From Myxococcus sp. CA023 (GTDB lineage: Bacteria > Myxococcota > Myxococcia > Myxococcales > Myxococcaceae), in the NCBI RefSeq assembly GCF_010998615.1, contig NZ_JAAEAH010000005.1:1-64000 (forward strand): a stretch of DNA of 64,000 nucleotides, read 5' to 3'. Both the position numbers and the translations under genes were made by a program. This document shows positions 45,298 through 53,589 of this stretch, piece by piece. Under the pieces are notes generated by a model. That model was not told the origin of the DNA. It was given only the letters and a program-made list of their open reading frames with translations, and did not search any database. Position 1 is the first letter of the stretch. Each line of letters starts with the position of its first letter.

Positions 45298-45777
45298 ATG
45301 ATGATTGGTGACGCAGGCTGGAGGATGGGGCGGTGTCATGAGCCAGGCATGGATATTGAGTGGATGCCTATTTTGTCCATTGCGGGGAGTTCGCGTTTGG
45401 GCGTGCTGCGAAACGGTGAGTGGGTTGCTGAGAGAGGAGGCGAGCTTTGGCGACTGGTGGATGTGGGTTTTTTTCCGGCTTTTCCACTGCTCGAAGGCGA
45501 TAGGGAACAGATATCGGATGGGGTTTTCCGTGCCTTGCGTGAATATGGGATTGGAGATGGCGAGCAATTCTCCTTCCCAGTAAACCGCTTGCTTGAGGGG
45601 GCTCTTGTCGGAGGAATGGAGTATTGGGCTGTGCTTGCACTTGGATGGCTTGATGGGATTGATATGGACTCTAGATTGCTACAGGCGCTCTCCCGTTTGG
45701 AGCATGCACCGTGGGCATCCGAAGAGACGAAGAATCGAGCAAGAAAGGTCCTCGGCCTATCGAGAATTCCGAGGTGA
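45298..45777 (+). CDS. Candidate immunity protein for the RHS toxin
   Basis: About 159 residues from ATG 45298; other in-frame starts are GTG 45262 (overlapping the toxin stop), ATG 45325 and ATG 45349 (MDIEWMP), and no start has a strong ribosome site. Acidic protein with segments EWVAERGGELWRLVDVGFFP, GDREQISDGVFRAL and YWAVLALGWLDGIDMDSRLL. No family recognised. Its position immediately after the toxin, its size and the island-type codon use are what immunity genes of polymorphic toxins show; binding to the toxin tail is inferred. Confidence 0.6.
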   Translation: MMIGDAGWRMGRCHEPGMDIEWMPILSIAGSSRLGVLRNGEWVAERGGELWRLVDVGFFPAFPLLEGDREQISDGVFRALREYGIGDGEQFSFPVNRLLEGALVGGMEYWAVLALGWLDGIDMDSRLLQALSRLEHAPWASEETKNRARKVLGLSRIPR

Positions 45778-45848
45778 CAGCTTGGTGTGCCATGAGCCCT
45801 TCAGTGGGCCGAGAGCTTTGAGCTGGCGGAAACCCTGTGCCGTATCTA

Positions 45849-46511
45849 TCAGGAACTCTGCGGCAGCGGGCATGCCCCTGCCGTGGGATGGCTGATTCCA
45901 GCCGTCATCAGCAAACTCAGCGCTGCCAAAGGCAGGTCAAAGGCCATGGACGCGCGGAAGAGGTTCTGGTGCACGAGCACGCCCAGGAAGCCGCCAAGCA
46001 GGCTGTGTGCCGCGTGGAGTGCATTCACATCCTGCCGGAACTCTCCCGTCTCCTGCCCATGGCGGATGATGTCCTCCAGTCTCGCCGCGTAGAGCGCGAG
46101 CTTGTCGCGGATGGCTTCCGCCACCTGGTCATTCGAATTCGCCGCTTCGGCCGCGAGCATCGCGAAGAAGATGCCGTATTCGCGGTGCTCGCGCAGGAGC
46201 AGATGTGCCCGCTCGGAAATCGCCTGGAACTGCGCTTGTGCCGGCAGCTCGCGGTAGTTGCCGAGCAGTTGGAACTCGCGGACGCAGCGCTGGTGCAACT
46301 CTTCAATCGCAGCCAGCAGCAGGTCTTCCTTGGTGGGGAAGTGCCAGTACAGCGCTCCGGGCGTCATCCGGATGGCGCGGGATAGGTCCGCCATCGTCGT
46401 GGCGAGGAAGCCTCGCCTCGCGAAGAGGTGGATGGCTGCTTCCAGAATGTCCATGCGCGTGCGCGCGGCACGCTCTTGTTTCAGCTCACGTTGGGCGGGT
46501 TCCCTGGCCAT
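45849..46511 (-). CDS. TetR-family transcriptional regulator
   Basis: 220 residues. N-terminal helix-turn-helix at about 20-65 (DILEAAIHLFARRGFLATTMADLSRAIRM..GALYWHFPTKEDLL), typical of TetR repressors with the YWHF motif; the C-terminal helical domain (about 75-200) would bind an unknown ligand. Normal high-GC codon use, so it belongs to the flanking chromosome rather than the island. 18 bp downstream of the metallophosphoesterase gene, same strand, probably one operon. Confidence 0.92.
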   Translation of the reverse strand: MAREPAQRELKQERAARTRMDILEAAIHLFARRGFLATTMADLSRAIRMTPGALYWHFPTKEDLLLAAIEELHQRCVREFQLLGNYRELPAQAQFQAISERAHLLLREHREYGIFFAMLAAEAANSNDQVAEAIRDKLALYAARLEDIIRHGQETGEFRQDVNALHAAHSLLGGFLGVLVHQNLFRASMAFDLPLAALSLLMTAGISHPTAGACPLPQSS

Positions 46512-46529
46512 ACCCGCCGAATCTATGCA

Positions 46530-47966
46530 TCACGCCAGGAGTGTCACCCGGACGATCTCCGGCGGCGCTCCGACGCGGAGCGGCGGACCCCAGAAACCTG
46601 TTCCCCGGCTGACATACAGGTGCCGGTCTCCTTCGTGAAACAAGCCCGCGTCGTGCTCCCAGATGGCGGAGACCGCCAGCGTGAAGGGGAAGAACTGTCC
46701 CCCGTGGGTGTGCCCGGAGAGCTGCAAGCCCATTCCCTCCCGCGCCGCCACCTTCCAATTCGACGGCTGATGCGCGAGCAGCACCGAGGCCCGCTCGGAA
46801 TCCCGGCCCGCCGTCGCCGCCGCCAGGTCATAGCCTTGCGAGAACCCCATCTTGCCCGCTGACCAGTCGTCCACACCCACCAGGTCGAATGAGGCGGCCG
46901 TGTCGCCAATGCGCACGTGACGGTTGCGCAGAACATGCACATCCATACGCTCCAGCGCCTCAGCCCAGGCAGCGTCGCTCCAGTAGTACTCGTGGTTTCC
47001 CGTGACGAAGTATGTGCCGTGGCGTGACTTCAGCTCGGACAGCGCCGAGACCGCTGGGGCCAGCGATGCGACGTGTCCGTCCACCAGGTCGCCAGTGATG
47101 CACACCAGGTCCGGGCGCAATGCGTTGCAGCGGCGCACCAGCTCGTCCATGAAGCGGCGCCGGATGACCGGGCCCACGTGGATGTCACTCAGGTGGACGA
47201 TGCTGAAGCCATCCAGCGCCTTGGGCAGCCCCGGTAGCTTCACCGCCACCTCGTTCACCACGGGCGGATGGAAGGCGCTCCACATTCCGAAGCCTGTTAC
47301 GCCACCTGCGGCCAGCACCGCTCCGCCGGCTGTCGCCCGAGCAAGGAAGCGTCGGCGCTCAACATCTACCGGAGCCGAAGCTGCGGGCATGGCGCTGCTG
47401 GAGCCTGCCGCTACCGGAGCCTTGGGCATGGCGCCGCCGGTCCCTGCCGCCATCGCCACCGGAGCAGCCTCGGCGTGCGTCGCCGCCTCGCCGTGTCCAC
47501 TTGTCGCCAGGGCTTCCGGAGTCAATGACACGGACTCCGTGCCAGTCGCCGCCAGCGTGCTGCCAGCCTGCGCCGAGTCACCCACCGCATTCGCATGGGA
47601 CATCGAGGTCGTCTCGCCACCGCGCAGCTCCACCACCGCCGGCTCGCCGCGTGAGCGCTGCATTCGTGCTGCCACCTTGCGCACCGCGCCCAACACTCCG
47701 AGCGCGAGCAACAGGTAGATGGCCATGCCCATCCACGTCCACACCGCCGTGGCCACGGCGAAGGTGGAGTCCATGGGAAGGAAGCGCGTCACCGACCACG
47801 ACAGCACCAGCAATGTGCCCAGCACCGTCATGACGCCCATGCCCACACGCCGCCATGCGCGGTGCTCCGACGTGGCCGCGAAGAGGCGCCGGTACAGGTA
47901 GACGTGGACGGCGACCGTGGCGATGCCGGTGACGAGGGCGAAGAGGATGAAGCGCGCGGTGTCCAT
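46530..47966 (-). CDS. Membrane metallophosphoesterase (YkuE/YaeI-like)
   Basis: 478 residues from ATG 47966 (MDTARFILFAL). Three predicted membrane helices in the first 120 residues; an Ala/Thr-rich linker (about 130-210); a Tat-like ERRRFLARATAGGAVLAAGG hydrophobic segment (about 213-240); then the calcineurin-type phosphoesterase domain with LSDIHVGP (DxH), GDLVDG, GNHEYY and GHTHGGQ for the two-metal centre. YkuE/YaeI enzymes act on lipid or nucleotide phosphates at the membrane; the substrate here is unknown. The internal Arg-rich motif and helix look like a Tat-exported enzyme fused behind a membrane anchor. Co-transcribed with TetR. Confidence 0.9.
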   Translation of the reverse strand: MDTARFILFALVTGIATVAVHVYLYRRLFAATSEHRAWRRVGMGVMTVLGTLLVLSWSVTRFLPMDSTFAVATAVWTWMGMAIYLLLALGVLGAVRKVAARMQRSRGEPAVVELRGGETTSMSHANAVGDSAQAGSTLAATGTESVSLTPEALATSGHGEAATHAEAAPVAMAAGTGGAMPKAPVAAGSSSAMPAASAPVDVERRRFLARATAGGAVLAAGGVTGFGMWSAFHPPVVNEVAVKLPGLPKALDGFSIVHLSDIHVGPVIRRRFMDELVRRCNALRPDLVCITGDLVDGHVASLAPAVSALSELKSRHGTYFVTGNHEYYWSDAAWAEALERMDVHVLRNRHVRIGDTAASFDLVGVDDWSAGKMGFSQGYDLAAATAGRDSERASVLLAHQPSNWKVAAREGMGLQLSGHTHGGQFFPFTLAVSAIWEHDAGLFHEGDRHLYVSRGTGFWGPPLRVGAPPEIVRVTLLA

Positions 47967-48277
47967 GCAGTGCGCCATCCTGACCCGTGCGCGACGCGCT
48001 GCAATGCAATCCGGCGTGAAGAAATGTGAACACCTCGTACACGGACATCGCATCAATCCGCGCGGGGTGTTCGCAGCTGGGGCAATCGCGACCCGAACCC
48101 ACGTCGCATGCGATTGCAGCATGCGGCCAAGAGCGCGCCTGAGCCGTTCTCGCGATACAAGTGACAGCGTGTTGGCCGTAGACACCGGCCTGCCCGAAAG
48201 CCACTGAAGGGGCGCCGCGTGTGTAACGGCGAACCGCCTGGCTGACGCGCATGCACCACCTCATCGAGGAGACCCCC
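47967..48277. other. Intergenic region between divergent genes
   Basis: 311 bp between the phosphoesterase start and the RCC1 gene start. It must hold both promoters. I see no strong hairpin, repeat or small gene in it; the minus-strand open frame that runs into it has no plausible upstream start. Confidence 0.5.
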
Positions 48278-51200
48278 ATGCCCCCTGACATGATGGCGGG
48301 AACGCGCCGCCTGTTGACGTGCCTGTTGAGCGCCCTGCTGATGGTTGGCTGCGAGCCCTCGGGGGAGCTCGCCATGCCGGAGACTCCACACGCCACGCGC
48401 ACCCAGCGAGTGGTCGTCACGGCTCCGCCGATGCGCATCGCCGCGGGCGCCCAGCACTCGCTGTATTTGTCACCCGGAGGCGACGTGTGGGCCTGGGGCG
48501 GCAATGGCTCCGGCCAGCTTGGCGGGGCGGAGACGTCCCTCCAGGGACTGGCGCCGGTGCGGCTGGCGGCGCTGGAGGACATCGTGTCGGTGGTGTCCGG
48601 AGAAGCCCACTCGCTCGCAATGGGCGCGGATGGCTCGGTGTGGACGTGGGGCGGTAACAGCTCCGGGCAGCTCGGTGATGGCACCACCACCGACCGCGCG
48701 ACGCCGATGCGGGTGGCCGGCCTGGACAGCGTGGTGGCGGTGGCCGCCGGAGACTTCCACTCGCTGGCGCTGCGCGAGGACGGAACGGTGTGGGCGTGGG
48801 GGACGAACTTCCACGGACAGCTCGGCCGGGGACACACGCAGCCGGGGCTCACGCCCGAACAGGTTCCCGGGTTGAAGGGCGTGGTCGCGCTCGCCGCGGG
48901 CTTCGACTTCACGCTGGCCGTGCTCGAGGACGGCACGGTGCGCGCGTGGGGCTCCAACGGCTCCGGCCAGCTGGGCGACGGTACCTTCACCCAGCGCCTG
49001 GCTCCCGTGAAGGTCTCCGAGCTCAGCGGCATCACCGAGGTGACGGCGGGCACCTACCACGCGCTGGCGCTGGGCAAGGACGGCAGCGTGTGGACATGGG
49101 GCAGCAATGCCTCCGGGCAGCTCGGTGATGGCACGTGGAATGACCGCGCCGTACCCATGCAGGTGCCGGGACTCGAGCGGGTGAAGGCCGTGGCCTCCAT
49201 GGACTCGGATTCGCTGGCGCTGCTCGAAACGGGCGCCGTGTTCGCGTGGGGGGCCAATGGCTCCGGCCAGCTGGGCGATGGAGACACCACCGACCGCGCC
49301 ACGCCGGGACAGGTGTCGGGGTTGAATGCGGTGGCCTCGGTGGTGGGCGGCGCGCAGCACGCGCTGGCCCTGCGAAAAGACGGCACGCTCTGGGCCTGGG
49401 GCGGAGGCCAGTCGGGCCAGTTGGGCCACGGCGGCTCCGAGCGCCACGTGGTGCCCGCGCCGGTGATGCGCCTGGCGGGCGTGACGTCGATGGCGACGGG
49501 CAGCTTCCACTCCCTGGTCGCGCTGGGGGATGGCTCCGTCTGGGCCTGGGGCCGCAACACCTATGGGCAGCTGGGTGATGGCAGCACCGCCGAGCGCCAC
49601 GCCGCGGTGCGCGTGGAGGGGCTCGGCGGCGTTCGCAGCGTCGCTTCGGCCGCCCACCATTCGCTCGCCGTGGGCATGGATGGGGCGGTCTGGGCCTGGG
49701 GGCGCAACGCCGCCGGACAGCTGGGGGATGGCACCACCACCGACCGCGCCCGGCCCGTCGCGGTGTCGGGCCTGACGTCGGTGACGGCGGTGGCCGCGGG
49801 CGGCAGTCACGTCCTGGCGCTGCGCAGTGACGGCAGCGTGTGGGCCTGGGGCTACAACGCGCTGGGGCAGTTGGGGGACGGCACGACGGTGGACCGGTTG
49901 ACGCCGGTGCGCGTGTCGGGGCTCGGTGCGGTGGTGGCGGTGGCCGCCGGTTCGTACTTCTCCATGGCCCTGCAGTCCGACGGCACGGTGTGGACATGGG
50001 GCGAGGGCTTCGAGGGACAGTTGGGGGACGGCGGTGGCGTGCAGCGACTGAGTCCGGTGCGTGTGGAGGGACTGGCGAACGTCACCCGCGTGGCGGCGGG
50101 CTCCGCGCATGCGCTGGCCGTGCGCGGCGACGGCACGGTGTGGGCGTGGGGCGACAATGGTGAAGGGCAGCTCGGGGACGGCTCCTGGGCGGACCGCTTC
50201 CGTCCGGTGCAAGTGCCGGGGCTGCAGGGCATCACCGCGGTCAGCGGTGGCCGCTCCCACTCCATGGCATTGCAAGGCGATGGCACGGTGCGCGCGTGGG
50301 GCTACAACGGTTACGGCCAGCTCGGAGACGGAACGCTCACCTCGCGCGTGCGGCCCGCCCTCATCCCCGGCCTGACTGGCATCCAGGCGCTCCACCCCAG
50401 CCACCTGCACGTGCTCGCGCTGCACGCGGATGGGACGTTGCGCGGGTGGGGCTACAATCGCTTCGGCCAGCTGGGCCTGGGCGCCGCGGGGTGGAGCGCC
50501 CTGCCAGTGCAGGTGCGTGGCATTGGCCGCGTGGACCGGTTGTCCGTCGGCCGCGCGCACACGCTGATGGTGCGCGCCGATGGCACGGTGATGGCCTGGG
50601 GCGAGAATGGCTCGGGCCAGCTGGGCGACGGCACCTCCACCCACCGCGCGGGTCCGGTGTCCGTGCGTGGCGTGCCCTGTGTCCGCTCGGTCGCCAGTGG
50701 CGTACAGCACTCGCTGGCGCTGGCGTGTGACGGCACCGTCTGGGCGTGGGGCGCGAACGGGCGGGGGCAGCTGGGAGATGGCACCACCACCCCGCGCGTG
50801 ACGCCGGGGCTGGTGGTGGGACTTCGGGGCGTGGTGGCGCTGGCGGCGGGTGGAGACGCGTCGGTGGCGCTGCGCGCGGATGGCTCCGTGTGGAGCTGGG
50901 GCGGCAACGCCAGCGGCCAGCTGGGGGACGGCACCACCACGGACCGCGCCCTGCCGGCCCACCTCGGGCACCTCTCCAACGTGGTGGCCGTGGCCGTTGG
51001 CGAAACGCACACCCTGGCGGTGGGCGAGGACGGCGCGTTGTGGGCCTGGGGCGCGAATGGCTCGGGCCAGCTGGGAGAGGGTGGCACCGCGCCGAGCCTG
51101 ACGCCGGTGCGCGTGAAGGGGCTGGAGCGTGTGGCGTCCGTGGCGGCCGGGCGCGCCTTCTCGGTGGCGGTGCGCGACGACGGCACCGCGTGGGCATGGG

Positions 51201-52651
51201 GCGCGAACCCGTCCGGCCAGCTGGGCGATGGCACCAACCAGGCGCGGAGCGTGCCCAAGCAGGTGGCCTCCGTGAAGGGCATCCGCGCCATGTCCGCGGG
51301 GGCCCACCACGTGGTGGCCCTGCAGTCCGACGGCACGGTGTGGACGTGGGGCGACAACACGCTGGGGCAGCTGGGGAATGGCTCGTCCTCGCCGACGTGG
51401 ATGTGGCCCCGGCAGGTGCCGGAGCTGCAAGGCGTGGAGGCGGTGGCCGCGGGAGAGCAGTACACCGTGGCCGTGCTGCTGGACGGTACCGCCCGCGCCT
51501 GGGGCAGCAACGAGTACGGCCAGCTCGGTGATGGGAAGACGGGCCCGCAGCTGACGCCGATGGCGGTGAAAATCGACGGGCCGAAAATCCGACCGCCCGT
51601 GCGCACCGTGCGCGCCTGGGGCCAGCACGCGGTGGTGCAAATGTCGGACGGCACCGTGCAGACGTGGGGCGACAACGCGTTCGGCCAGTTGGGAGACGGC
51701 ACCACCACGCGACGCGCGGTGCCCTTGGCGGTGCATGGATTGGCGAGCGTGGTGGCCGTGTCCTCGGGCGCCTGGCACTCGCTGGCGCTGCGCAGTGACG
51801 GCACCGTCTGGGCGTGGGGCGCCAATGGCTTCGGTCAGCTCGGGGATGGCACGTCCACTCCGCGCACCAAGCCGGTGCAGGTGGCCGGGTTGGGGGACGT
51901 GGTGGCCATTGGCTCGGGGGGCTACCACGCGATGGCGGTGCGCTCGGACGGCTCGGTGTGGACGTGGGGCTACAACGCGTTCGGCCAGCTGGGTGACGGC
52001 ACCGCGGAGTCGCGCTCCCTGCCCATCCGGGTGGAGGGGCTGGAGGGCGTGGTGGCCGTGGCGGGCGGAGACCACTACTCGCTGGCGCTGCACTCGGACG
52101 GCACCCTGTCCGCGTGGGGCAACAACGCGTCGGGCCAGTTGGGAGACGGCACCGGCACCACCCGCTATTCGCGCGTGGTGGTGAAGGGCATGGACGGCGT
52201 GGTGGACGTGCGCGCGGGCGCGACGCACACGGTGGCGCTGCGGGGCGACGGCACCGTGTGGACGTGGGGCGACAACGCGTTCGGTCAGTTGGGGGACGGC
52301 ACCAGCGGCACGCGGATGCGCCTGGTGCCCCAGCCGGTGCCGAACCTGTCCGCGGTGTCCGCCGTGGGCGCGGGGGCTCGCCATACGTTCGCCGTGGCGC
52401 TCAAGGGCACGGTGTGGACGTGGGGGCGTAACTCGCACGGCCAGCTGGGGCTGGGGGACAACACGAACCGGACGGAGCCCCTGCGCGTGCGGGAGCTGTC
52501 GGACGTCACCGTGGTGTCGGGCGGGGCGGAGTTCTCCCTGGCCATGAAGCGCGACGGCACGGTGCTGAGCTGGGGCTCCAGCCTCTACGGCTCGTTGGGC
52601 CTGGGCGCCGCGGGGCAGCGCTCGTCACCCGGGCAGGTGGCGCTGCCCTGA
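48278..52651 (+). CDS. Giant RCC1-repeat lipoprotein (28 repeats)
   Basis: 1457 residues from ATG 48278, chosen over ATG 48251 because GAGGAG sits 6 bases upstream. Signal peptide with lipobox LLMVGC. The rest consists of RCC1/BLIP-II-type repeats of about 50 residues, each with the W-[AT]-W-G-x-N-x-x-G-Q-L-G-D-G core; I count 28 copies between about 48486 and 52610. RCC1 blades fold as seven-bladed beta-propellers, so this is probably four consecutive propellers on the cell surface. Family members bind proteins or glycans. The DNA repeats are also strongly similar, so copy number may vary between strains. Confidence 0.92.
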   Translation: MPPDMMAGTRRLLTCLLSALLMVGCEPSGELAMPETPHATRTQRVVVTAPPMRIAAGAQHSLYLSPGGDVWAWGGNGSGQLGGAETSLQGLAPVRLAALEDIVSVVSGEAHSLAMGADGSVWTWGGNSSGQLGDGTTTDRATPMRVAGLDSVVAVAAGDFHSLALREDGTVWAWGTNFHGQLGRGHTQPGLTPEQVPGLKGVVALAAGFDFTLAVLEDGTVRAWGSNGSGQLGDGTFTQRLAPVKVSELSGITEVTAGTYHALALGKDGSVWTWGSNASGQLGDGTWNDRAVPMQVPGLERVKAVASMDSDSLALLETGAVFAWGANGSGQLGDGDTTDRATPGQVSGLNAVASVVGGAQHALALRKDGTLWAWGGGQSGQLGHGGSERHVVPAPVMRLAGVTSMATGSFHSLVALGDGSVWAWGRNTYGQLGDGSTAERHAAVRVEGLGGVRSVASAAHHSLAVGMDGAVWAWGRNAAGQLGDGTTTDRARPVAVSGLTSVTAVAAGGSHVLALRSDGSVWAWGYNALGQLGDGTTVDRLTPVRVSGLGAVVAVAAGSYFSMALQSDGTVWTWGEGFEGQLGDGGGVQRLSPVRVEGLANVTRVAAGSAHALAVRGDGTVWAWGDNGEGQLGDGSWADRFRPVQVPGLQGITAVSGGRSHSMALQGDGTVRAWGYNGYGQLGDGTLTSRVRPALIPGLTGIQALHPSHLHVLALHADGTLRGWGYNRFGQLGLGAAGWSALPVQVRGIGRVDRLSVGRAHTLMVRADGTVMAWGENGSGQLGDGTSTHRAGPVSVRGVPCVRSVASGVQHSLALACDGTVWAWGANGRGQLGDGTTTPRVTPGLVVGLRGVVALAAGGDASVALRADGSVWSWGGNASGQLGDGTTTDRALPAHLGHLSNVVAVAVGETHTLAVGEDGALWAWGANGSGQLGEGGTAPSLTPVRVKGLERVASVAAGRAFSVAVRDDGTAWAWGANPSGQLGDGTNQARSVPKQVASVKGIRAMSAGAHHVVALQSDGTVWTWGDNTLGQLGNGSSSPTWMWPRQVPELQGVEAVAAGEQYTVAVLLDGTARAWGSNEYGQLGDGKTGPQLTPMAVKIDGPKIRPPVRTVRAWGQHAVVQMSDGTVQTWGDNAFGQLGDGTTTRRAVPLAVHGLASVVAVSSGAWHSLALRSDGTVWAWGANGFGQLGDGTSTPRTKPVQVAGLGDVVAIGSGGYHAMAVRSDGSVWTWGYNAFGQLGDGTAESRSLPIRVEGLEGVVAVAGGDHYSLALHSDGTLSAWGNNASGQLGDGTGTTRYSRVVVKGMDGVVDVRAGATHTVALRGDGTVWTWGDNAFGQLGDGTSGTRMRLVPQPVPNLSAVSAVGAGARHTFAVALKGTVWTWGRNSHGQLGLGDNTNRTEPLRVRELSDVTVVSGGAEFSLAMKRDGTVLSWGSSLYGSLGLGAAGQRSSPGQVALP

Positions 52652-52670
52652 GCCGGGCATCAGGGCCTGT

Positions 52671-52835
52671 TCAGAGCGTGAGGCGGGCGGTCCGCATCCG
52701 CACCCGGTACTTCTTGGGCGGGCGCGTCCTGAGCCGGGCCCGGTACGTGCCATGCGCGCGCCGGGCCGGGCGGGAGCGTCGGCTGATGGTTTTCCTGCGA
52801 CCCGCGACGGGGGTGCGTCGACGAGGAGCTTTCAT
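52671..52835 (-). CDS. Small Arg/Lys-rich protein
   Basis: 54 residues from ATG 52835, beginning MKAPRRRTPVAGRRKT; almost half the residues are Arg/Lys, with G/C-rich third codon positions. Starts 20 bases after the stop of the hypothetical gene upstream (same strand), so an operon is likely. It could bind nucleic acid or polyphosphate; no family recognised, no clear ribosome site. Confidence 0.45.
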   Translation of the reverse strand: MKAPRRRTPVAGRRKTISRRSRPARRAHGTYRARLRTRPPKKYRVRMRTARLTL

Positions 52836-52855
52836 GGGTGCATCCGGCGCGTGCG

Positions 52856-53449
52856 CTATGGCTTCTCCGTGAGCGGGCGGGGCGTCGTCAGCTCGGAGCC
52901 GATCTGCCGCCACTCCTGCGCGTAGGCGCCGCGAGCGAAGGCGCGCAGGTCGTCGGACGTCACCGTGCCCCGCGCCATGGCGGTCCCCAGCGCGCGCACG
53001 ACGGCGTTGCGGTGCGGCTGCTCGACGTAGGGATTGCCCTCGCGGAACACCTCGCCGAAGAGCGACTCCAGGCGGCCGTCCTGCTTCAGGCGCTCGACGA
53101 TGCGGGCCTGCGAGGCGGGCTCGTTCGCGTGCGCGTGCAGCATGGCGGAGGCGAGCCCGCCCTGGGCATCCGCCTGGTCGGGAAACTCGGAGAGCAGCTC
53201 CAGCTCCGCGTCAGCGCCCGCGATGGCGGTGGCATCCGGAGGCGGCGCCGTCACGCCGCGCTGGGCGGGGCGCCGGTCGGGCTCGAAGTCGCTGCGGCCC
53301 TGGAACGTCTGCACCGTGCGGTGCGCCTGGACACCCTTCGTCCCCTGGGTGGCGGTGCCGGAGGCCGGCCGCTGCTCCGGAGCGCTGGCGCGCTCATGCG
53401 CCGGGCCCTTGGGCGAGGACGGACGGTTACCACCATCAATGCGAGACAT
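52856..53449 (-). CDS. Hypothetical protein, alpha-helical C-terminal domain
   Basis: 197 residues from ATG 53449 with GGAG 7 bases upstream. The first 80 residues are low complexity (Pro/Ser/Gln, SPKGPAHERASAPEQRP). The C-terminal 110 residues are predicted helical and look folded (LELLSEFPDQADAQGGLASAML; ASQARIVERLKQDGRLESLFG; GTVTSDDLRAFARGAYAQEW). No homology that I recognise. Probably cytoplasmic. Confidence 0.65.
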   Translation of the reverse strand: MSRIDGGNRPSSPKGPAHERASAPEQRPASGTATQGTKGVQAHRTVQTFQGRSDFEPDRRPAQRGVTAPPPDATAIAGADAELELLSEFPDQADAQGGLASAMLHAHANEPASQARIVERLKQDGRLESLFGEVFREGNPYVEQPHRNAVVRALGTAMARGTVTSDDLRAFARGAYAQEWRQIGSELTTPRPLTEKP

Positions 53450-53589
53450 GGGGGCTCCAGGGATGGGGCCCGGTGCGGACAGAGCTCCGGGAATTCCCAT
53501 GTAGGTTATCGGGCGCGGTGTGGCTCCAGTTGCGTCCCACCTCTAACGTGCGTCCGCCGGAGTGTCCCCGCACGGCGGGCGCGCCCACG

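Noticed and set aside
48470..52438. 1322-residue minus-strand open frame with repeats
   Set aside because: Antisense of the RCC1 repeats; its periodicity only mirrors them.
48486..52610. Regular about 151-bp repeats, considered as a CRISPR-like or satellite array
   Set aside because: In-frame RCC1 protein repeats without spacers.
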